In this document: positions 6,111-10,628 of the stretch, piece by piece | Layout: the number at the start of each line of letters is the position of its first letter | Position numbering within the stretch: the first letter of the stretch is position 1 | NCBI GenBank assembly: GCA_018816665.1 | Contig: JAHIVM010000400.1 | Location: 1-10,628, forward strand | Length of the DNA stretch: 10,628 bases | Source: Candidatus Zixiibacteriota bacterium | Lineage (GTDB): Bacteria; Zixibacteria; MSB-5A5; GN15; FEB-12 | Direction: 5' to 3' | Translations under genes and position numbers: made by a program | Notes under the pieces: generated by a model | Databases searched by the model: none | What the model saw: only the letters and a program-made list of their open reading frames with translations | What the model was told of the DNA's origin: nothing

Positions 6111-6518
6111 GTGATTACGTACCACCAGATCAGGGAGATGATGCAGATAGTCGCGCAACAGTCGGTCCAGTTCCGTCAGTTGCATGAGGCGCTGGCGAAT
6201 GCGTCGCGCCTCTCCGACAGGATTGCTGCATTGAGTCAGGAACTGGAGCGCGAGAGTGACCGCATGTCACACGAATTCCGATCCGTAGAAGTGCTGGAGG
6301 AGATTCTGGCACAGCACGTGTTCGGGAAATCACAATCCGGAGCAGATACCGCGACCAACCCCTCCCCTCAAGGGTCGCGTTCGATGTCACCGGGAGAAGG
6401 ACGAGAGGCTCGGGGCGAGGGTCGCCGAACCTCCGTTTTGCCTGCATCGACAGGAACATCGCCGGTGAGTCATCACACGGGCCCAGCCCTGGGCACATCG
6501 GGACCGGTGATGTTTTGA
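6111..6518 (+). CDS. Small coiled-coil protein with disordered tail, unknown function
   Basis: A 135-residue protein. Residues 1-72 are strongly helical with heptad-like hydrophobics (REMMQIVAQQSVQF, then ASRLSDRIAALSQELERESD and VEVLEEILAQHVF), suggesting a coiled coil. Residues ~73-135 are Gly/Ser/Pro/Arg-rich and likely disordered. There is no signal peptide, Cys pair or recognisable domain. Start: GTG at 6111 with AAGGAG (6097-6102) 8 nt upstream. An overlapping ATG at 6107 in another frame would use the same site but ends after 26 codons. Third codon positions in the helical half are G/C-rich as expected for real coding sequence. It is followed after 99 bp by the basic protein at 6618, likely on one transcript that ends at the terminator at 7173-7221. 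Confidence 0.68.
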   Translation: MITYHQIREMMQIVAQQSVQFRQLHEALANASRLSDRIAALSQELERESDRMSHEFRSVEVLEEILAQHVFGKSQSGADTATNPSPQGSRSMSPGEGREARGEGRRTSVLPASTGTSPVSHHTGPALGTSGPVMF

Positions 6519-6586
6519 ATGCCGGATTGACATGGTGAACACACAAGGGAACAAACACATAGGAATGGTGAGCCGCAACGCTACCA

Positions 6587-6600
6587 GCTAACCAGTTAGC
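6587..6600. repeat. 14-nt inverted repeat upstream of the basic-protein gene
   Basis: GCTAAC-CA-GTTAGC (6587-6600) is a perfect 6-bp inverted repeat with a 2-bp centre, 17 nt before the ATG at 6618. The tight centre favours a dimeric protein-binding site over an RNA hairpin. A TTGACA lies at 6527-6532 but I see no good -10 box at the right distance. Confidence 0.35.
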
Positions 6601-6617
6601 AAAGGCATGGAATTGCA

Positions 6618-6962
6618 ATGAATAATCAAAACGTACCCACACCAACCAACAACCGCCAGGTTACTTTAGATCAACCGTCAACCACTCGAACCGACAACCG
6701 CGGTGCCTCCAAGCCCGACCGCAGAGAGTATTTCCGGGAATATTACCGCAAAAATCGTGAACGGGCCCGCGAGTATCAGCGCGAATACAGTCTGAGATAC
6801 CGTCGCAAGGCACGCCCCATTTCGACCGCCGGACGGCCCATGGGTGCCCGGCAAGCCATTCGGGGCACGTACACAATTACCGATATCATGCGCTCCCCCA
6901 CCGAAAAGACAGTCCGTATGCTGGAGGGCATTCTCAACGGAGATCGTCATTTCACGATGTAA
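6618..6962 (+). CDS. Small Arg/Tyr-rich basic protein, unknown function
   Basis: A 114-residue protein. The N-terminal 30 residues are Asn/Thr/Gln-rich and probably disordered. Residues ~34-66 form a highly basic helix with repeated R-E-Y units (REYFREYYRKNRERAREYQR), a composition seen in small phage or nucleic-acid-associated proteins. The last ~35 residues look folded (GTYTITDIMRSPTEKTVRML). The repeated R/Y face could bind nucleic acid or an acidic partner; this is inference from charge only. The ATG at 6618 has only a weak GGA upstream. Codons in the first 20 positions are more A-rich than in neighbouring genes. Its neighbours are the coiled-coil gene upstream and a doubtful 60-codon ORF downstream. 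Confidence 0.62.
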   Translation: MNNQNVPTPTNNRQVTLDQPSTTRTDNRGASKPDRREYFREYYRKNRERAREYQREYSLRYRRKARPISTAGRPMGARQAIRGTYTITDIMRSPTEKTVRMLEGILNGDRHFTM

Positions 6963-6998
6963 CGCAGGCACGAATCGTTAGCGACGCCGGGCAGGGAT

Positions 6999-7181
6999 GT
7001 GGATCGGAATCCGGAAGAGGCTGGGTATCTTGGAAGCCCTTTAAAAAGGATCTGCGACAGCAGCAAACATCGGACGGATTTCCAATCGCTACACTTCTTT
7101 CGCAATACGGAAGGCTACGAAGTACATACAACAAATGCCCGGCGGGCTGCCAGGCACTTGTTCATCACTTGCGAGAGGTGA
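6999..7181 (+). CDS. Doubtful 60-codon ORF ending in a terminator stem
   Basis: A GTG at 6999 opens a 60-codon frame (begins DRNPEEAGYLGSPLKR, ends ARRAARHLFITCER). Its TGA at 7179-7181 forms the end of the left arm of the terminator at 7173-7221, the spacing expected for the last gene of a transcript. The ribosome site is poor: GGCAGGGA lies too close to the GTG. No family recognised; an opposite-strand 60-codon frame covers nearly the same bases. It could equally be 3' untranslated sequence or a small RNA. Confidence 0.25.
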   Translation: MDRNPEEAGYLGSPLKRICDSSKHRTDFQSLHFFRNTEGYEVHTTNARRAARHLFITCER

Positions 7182-7221
7182 CCGCGGGGGCTACGGCGTC
7201 AGGGTTTCACCTCTCTTTTTT
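7173..7221 (+). terminator. Rho-independent terminator on the plus strand
   Basis: GAGAGGTGA (7173-7181) pairs perfectly with TCACCTCTC (7207-7215) and is followed directly by six T residues (7216-7221). The 25-nt loop is GC-rich and may fold further. It ends transcription coming from the small plus-strand genes (6111, 6618, perhaps 6999). Read on the minus strand it has no T-run, so it does not serve the gene that ends at 7250. Confidence 0.8.
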
Positions 7222-7249
7222 GTCCCGCCGTCCGCTCTGGAGCGAGGTG

Positions 7250-9571
7250 CTACCAGGCTCGACGCATAAGGAACAACCCCAGTGCGGCCGCGTACATCGC
7301 ACCTGAGAGGGCCAGGGCGAGCGGGAATCCGTAGGTGAAGGCCACAAAAACGACCCCTACTGACCCGAGGACAGAGGCCGCGCCGTTTACAGCGAATCCC
7401 CAGTCGATCAGCGATTTGACCCGCTCGGTGGCTTTGGGGAACGGCATCCCCATAGCAAAGCCCAGGGGTACCAGTAGCAGGCATGTCACCAGGATCCGGA
7501 GAGCCATTGGCGACGCCGCAAGGGCGCTTACCACATAGCCGAATACGAAAATATCCAGCCCAAGCCATACCAGAATCGCAATGAATGGTGCAGCATCCGT
7601 GAATCTGCCCGCGAATCGGCTCCCCACACCGGAGGACACCAGCAATGTCAACAGCACGGCCGCCAGGCTGTATACCGACGGTCCCACAAACAGGGCATAT
7701 TTCTGTATCAAGACGACCTCAATCATCATGAAGCCTGCCCCGATGAAGAAAAAGTACAACCAGGGCACGGCCCGGAGTTTGTCGGGACTGCGCCAATATG
7801 GAACCAGCAGCAGGGGCACAATGATCACCAGCACGATCAGAACAATGGCAGCGATAATGAGTTTGGTAAGCGGGAAACCGTAAAACTCGTAGGGCAGAAT
7901 CTGCTCCGTATTGCCAAGGTCGAGATTCTCCCACCGTCCCATCTGGGCGATGAACGGACGGTCGTCGGTGCACGGTGAGAGATCGATCGCGGCATCGGCC
8001 TGAACCGCCTGCCAACCCTCGTCCACGATGCGCTGGATCAGACTGTCGGCCGCGGAATCAGACGCCGGATACAGCAGATGACAATACATGTGGTATTCGG
8101 GCATGAGATCGTAGATGGCGTGGTAGCGAAGAGTGTCATCCAACGGCCGGCGAGACATGACCACGACATTCCGCCTCATATGGGGCAAATTGTACACCGC
8201 GAAATGAGACTTTGCATCCTCGACTCCAACACGATCCAGAGCCTCCATGACCTCGCTTACCAGGCGCGGCATGTAAAACTGATGCTCCATAACCAGGAAG
8301 CCGCTATCCGACAGCGCATGCCAATAGTCCCGAAACGCTTCGGTGGTGAACAGATAGTTTTCGGCGAGGGCGAAGGAACCCGATGCCAGTGCGGTCCAGG
8401 TGTTGGAACTCAACGAATAAATGATGTCAAATTTGTTCTCAAAACGGCGGACATATGCCCGGGCGTCCTCTGTAACCACCGTCACCCGAGGATCGTGATA
8501 GATGTTGCCGGAATACTCAGGGAGTGTGACTACCGGCAGCGTATCAGGAATGATTTCAAGTACCTCCCCCGTACTGTCCTTCACGGTGTCCGCCAGCGAC
8601 AGATAGCCCGACGGGTCACCGTCTATCATCATGCGATTGATATGCGGGTTGACCTCAACCGCGTGAACCTCGACTGCACCCTCCTGCAGAGCCTGGAGAA
8701 CGTCGGCGCCGCCCCCCGCCCCCAGTGACAAAAACGTGCAGGAGTCAAACAACCCGATGAGATAGTCAACCGGCAGACCAAACTGAAATTTCAGAGAATC
8801 GGGACGGTCCCAGTTGCCATCGAACGAGTACACGGGTGAATTGGCGATATTGTCGATATTGATGCCGCGCGACTGACCGTCATCGTAAACCTTGATTTTG
8901 GACATGGCGTCCCAGTGTTTGTACACTACCCGAGCGCGCTCCGGCCGTTCCCTTTCCAGCAACGACTCGGACAACGGGCACAGGGCTACCGCTCCGCAAG
9001 CCACGACCAGCGGTACAATCCGCATGGCGCCGGAGCCCGCCAGGACTGCCGCGGCCAGGATCGGCAGTGAAATCAGGAAAGCAGCCGCGGGCGTTCCAAA
9101 GTAGTTCATGGCCAGAATCGCAACAATAACGCCGGCGGCGGCCCCGAGCAGATCGGCCATGTAGAGTCGTTTGATACGCGCATACTGCGTTTTGAACAGG
9201 AGGGCCAGTCCCATGCCGCCAAAAAAGAAGGTCGAACTGAGCAGTAGGATTGTTGCCAGCAGCTTCAGGACCTCGGTCCAGCTGGCAAAAACCTGTGAAA
9301 AGCGTACGCCCAGCTTGAAGACCAGAATAGGGGCTACGTAGGTCAGAAGACCGGCCAGCGTCAGATACACGCTGAGCCACTTCTCCTTGCCCAGACCGGG
9401 GAACAAACGCAAAGCAAGAGATCCCAGCCCGAGACCAAGGACGGCCAGGGAGAGAACCAGAAACGCAAAGGTGTAGAAAAACTCCGCGGACAGCAGACGG
9501 GTCCAGGACAATTCCAGGGCAATCAGACTGACAGACATCAGCGCAATAACGCCGTAGCCACGCTTTTCCAT
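7250..9571 (-). CDS. Membrane-embedded spermidine-synthase-like protein
   Basis: A 773-residue protein of the family in which a spermidine synthase-like Rossmann domain is set between transmembrane helices. Residues 1-205 hold about seven helices (opening MEKRGYGVIALMSVSLIALE); ~220-475 form the Rossmann domain with LSLGAGGGADVL (281-292), acidic AVEVNPH (304-310) and VTEDARAYV (366-374); TDDRPFIAQMG (535-545) is the family's usual C-terminal block; ~568-765 hold further helices (GAGFMMIEVVLIQKY and FAMGMPFPKA). The SAM/decarboxy-SAM-binding elements are kept, but the loop after FDIIY reads SLSSN where true spermidine synthases have a catalytic Asp (D-S/T-x-D-P type), so polyamine synthesis is doubtful; substrate unknown. 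ATG at 9571 is chosen because AAAGG lies 7 nt upstream; a TTG 15 codons earlier adds a polar stretch with no ribosome site. No terminator of its own was seen. Confidence 0.9.
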   Translation of the reverse strand: MEKRGYGVIALMSVSLIALELSWTRLLSAEFFYTFAFLVLSLAVLGLGLGSLALRLFPGLGKEKWLSVYLTLAGLLTYVAPILVFKLGVRFSQVFASWTEVLKLLATILLLSSTFFFGGMGLALLFKTQYARIKRLYMADLLGAAAGVIVAILAMNYFGTPAAAFLISLPILAAAVLAGSGAMRIVPLVVACGAVALCPLSESLLERERPERARVVYKHWDAMSKIKVYDDGQSRGINIDNIANSPVYSFDGNWDRPDSLKFQFGLPVDYLIGLFDSCTFLSLGAGGGADVLQALQEGAVEVHAVEVNPHINRMMIDGDPSGYLSLADTVKDSTGEVLEIIPDTLPVVTLPEYSGNIYHDPRVTVVTEDARAYVRRFENKFDIIYSLSSNTWTALASGSFALAENYLFTTEAFRDYWHALSDSGFLVMEHQFYMPRLVSEVMEALDRVGVEDAKSHFAVYNLPHMRRNVVVMSRRPLDDTLRYHAIYDLMPEYHMYCHLLYPASDSAADSLIQRIVDEGWQAVQADAAIDLSPCTDDRPFIAQMGRWENLDLGNTEQILPYEFYGFPLTKLIIAAIVLIVLVIIVPLLLVPYWRSPDKLRAVPWLYFFFIGAGFMMIEVVLIQKYALFVGPSVYSLAAVLLTLLVSSGVGSRFAGRFTDAAPFIAILVWLGLDIFVFGYVVSALAASPMALRILVTCLLLVPLGFAMGMPFPKATERVKSLIDWGFAVNGAASVLGSVGVVFVAFTYGFPLALALSGAMYAAALGLFLMRRAW

Positions 9572-9807
9572 ACTCCTACCTTTCCCATGCAGAATGTCTG
9601 ATAGCCCTACCAGCAATCATTGACTCTATGTACGGAAGGAATCCGGTGAGGGTTCGTAAAAAATGGGGAAAATACTCTGGTATACGGCATTGGTCGGAAA
9701 AAGCTCTTGCCCCCGGCGGGCGGGCACACTTAACTCAGAACACATGAGGCAAAATACCTTGCACAACCCATCGCCGTGCGGCGTCTCTACGTCAGAGTGA
9801 CAGAGCG
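9572..9807. other. Divergent intergenic region without a clear promoter
   Basis: About 236 bp separate the starts of the minus-strand membrane protein and the plus-strand secreted protein, so it should hold promoters for both. AT-rich stretches such as GTAAAAAATGGGGAAAATAC (9655-9674) and GGTATACGG are present. No -35/-10 pair is good enough to call: TTGCCC at 9707 with TTAACT at 9730 has the right 17-bp spacing but few consensus bases. Confidence 0.4.
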
Positions 9808-10628
9808 ATGATAACGCAGAGAACACATCCGTATTGGCTCGGGGCAATGCTGTGCCTGGTGGTCCTGTCGGGTACCTCCGTCACGGCACGGTCGGCTCCC
9901 GACCGGGAACCGCGACCGCCGGTAGCGTTGGCCGAGCCACCGGCGTACGAGGTTGCCGCTCACAACGTGGGCAAAATAGTCCTGGCAGTAACCAACAACG
10001 GGACGTTCGGGGACGCATACTCCGGAACGGGTTGCGGCGGGAACAGCGGAGCCTGCAACGACGTGTTCACCGGAGAGACGGTGGCATCCTGCGAATATCC
10101 CAAGGGATCCAATACCAAGTATCTATTTGCCGGTGCCCTGTGGGTTGGAGCGGTGGTTGGTCGGGACACCCTGGTATCGGTGGGCGCCACCGGATGGCGG
10201 GGCGGTCAGGAATTTCACCCGGATGTGCTTCCTTTGGGACGGATGCTGTATCGCTCTACCATCAATCCTGCCAAATCCGAGTATGAAGGAGCCATTTCTG
10301 AGCAGGATTTCATCGCCGTCTATTACGACACCTGCACCAACTGTCCCGGCATTGAAAACGATGTCATAGATCTCCGGGGGCACCACCCACTTGGCATTGA
10401 GGTCACGCAGCGGTCCTTTGCCTGGTCGTATGCTTATGCCGAGGATTTCGTGTTGATGGATTTTGCCATCAAGAACATCGGGCAGGACCGCCTGCGCGAT
10501 ACCTATCTGGGGATCTACGTTGATGCCGACATTTTCCCCCTGGCCCAGGGGTGGGAGGGTTCCCAGGACGATCTGTGCGGTTTCCTTGAGAAAATTCCGG
10601 CCCGCTACCTGCCGCCGTCATGTGCGCC
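9808..10628 (+). CDS. Secreted protein of unknown function, cut by the window end
   Basis: The frame from the ATG at 9808 is open to the last base: 273 residues visible, stop outside the window. The N-terminus is a signal peptide: polar ITQRTHPY, hydrophobic core WLGAMLCLVVLSG, likely cleavage after A27 (SVTA) or A30. The mature part begins with a Pro-rich linker, then VGKIVLAVTNNGTFG (54-68), EYPKGSNTKYLFAGALWVGAVV (96-117) and later DFVLMDFAIKNIG, which look like beta-strands of a repeated extracellular fold. Mature Cys lie at 76, 83, 95, 176, 179, 257 and 272, suggesting disulphides or metal binding (CTNC at 176-179). I recall similar opening segments in long secreted proteins of FCB-group bacteria, but cannot name a family. 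There is no good Shine-Dalgarno before the ATG; the next Met (residue 14) would remove the charged n-region. It diverges from the membrane protein at 9571. Confidence 0.8.
   Translation, partial: MITQRTHPYWLGAMLCLVVLSGTSVTARSAPDREPRPPVALAEPPAYEVAAHNVGKIVLAVTNNGTFGDAYSGTGCGGNSGACNDVFTGETVASCEYPKGSNTKYLFAGALWVGAVVGRDTLVSVGATGWRGGQEFHPDVLPLGRMLYRSTINPAKSEYEGAISEQDFIAVYYDTCTNCPGIENDVIDLRGHHPLGIEVTQRSFAWSYAYAEDFVLMDFAIKNIGQDRLRDTYLGIYVDADIFPLAQGWEGSQDDLCGFLEKIPARYLPPSCA

Noticed and set aside
6130..6645. Minus-strand 171-codon frame over the coiled-coil gene
   Set aside because: Rich in Cys, His, Pro and Arg in the manner of antisense frames; the plus-strand gene has a good start site and G/C third positions.
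7233..7244. CGCTC-TG-GAGCG hairpin as terminator of the minus-strand membrane gene
   Set aside because: A 2-nt loop is too small and no T-run follows on the minus strand.
8078..8728. Plus-strand 216-codon frame opposite the SpeE-like gene
   Set aside because: Shadow of the Rossmann domain coding strand, with no ribosome site or domain.
9572..9616. Longer start (TTG at 9616) for the membrane SpeE-like protein
   Set aside because: It adds a polar stretch before a good membrane start, and the AAAGG that serves ATG 9571 lies inside it.
9626..9847. Minus-strand 73-codon frame in the divergent intergenic region
   Set aside because: No ribosome site or family resemblance, and it runs into the coding start of the secreted protein.
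9834..10286. Plus-strand 150-codon frame (Gly/Arg-rich) at the right end
   Set aside because: It is out of frame with the secreted protein at 9808, which has a signal peptide and stays open to the window end.

Overview
The window is about 10.6 kb of moderately GC-rich bacterial DNA with dense genes, strong Shine-Dalgarno sites and a mix of signalling, membrane and secreted proteins. No rRNA, tRNA, CRISPR array or transposase was seen. The paired HDOD proteins, the PAS-LuxR regulator, the membrane-embedded spermidine-synthase-like protein and the style of the secreted protein at the right edge resemble genomes of the FCB group, such as candidate phylum Zixibacteria or relatives. That placement is a judgement from protein style and has no marker gene behind it.

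Left part (1-4666): the tail of a multi-pass membrane protein, possibly a cytochrome bd-type oxidase subunit, converges on a two-gene minus-strand operon. The operon encodes an HDOD protein followed by an HDOD-GAF protein, joined by an ATGA stop/start overlap. Divergent from it is a gene for a cytoplasmic regulator with three PAS domains, a coiled-coil linker and a LuxR-type HTH. It has a near-consensus sigma-70 promoter (TTGACA, 17 bp, TATGAT). Together they look like a signalling locus: PAS sensing coupled to transcription, beside HDOD proteins of the kind that act as non-catalytic scaffolds in signalling, motility or the cell cycle.

Middle part (4667-7249): a gene-poor stretch of small proteins and DNA structure. 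A small zinc-ribbon protein (zf-trcl type) lies between two perfect 25-bp inverted repeats almost 700 bp apart; just inside the left repeat is a perfect 15-bp-stem hairpin. Then come roughly 1 kb with only doubtful tiny ORFs, one having a 12-nt perfect match to the anti-Shine-Dalgarno sequence, a small coiled-coil protein, a small Arg/Tyr-rich basic protein, and a clear rho-independent terminator at 7173-7221. This is the least explained part of the window and the best place to look for something new.

Right part (7250-10628): a 773-residue minus-strand membrane protein carries a spermidine-synthase-like Rossmann domain between two groups of transmembrane helices, without the usual catalytic Asp motif. 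Divergent from it, across about 236 bp, starts a secreted protein of unknown function that runs off the end of the window.
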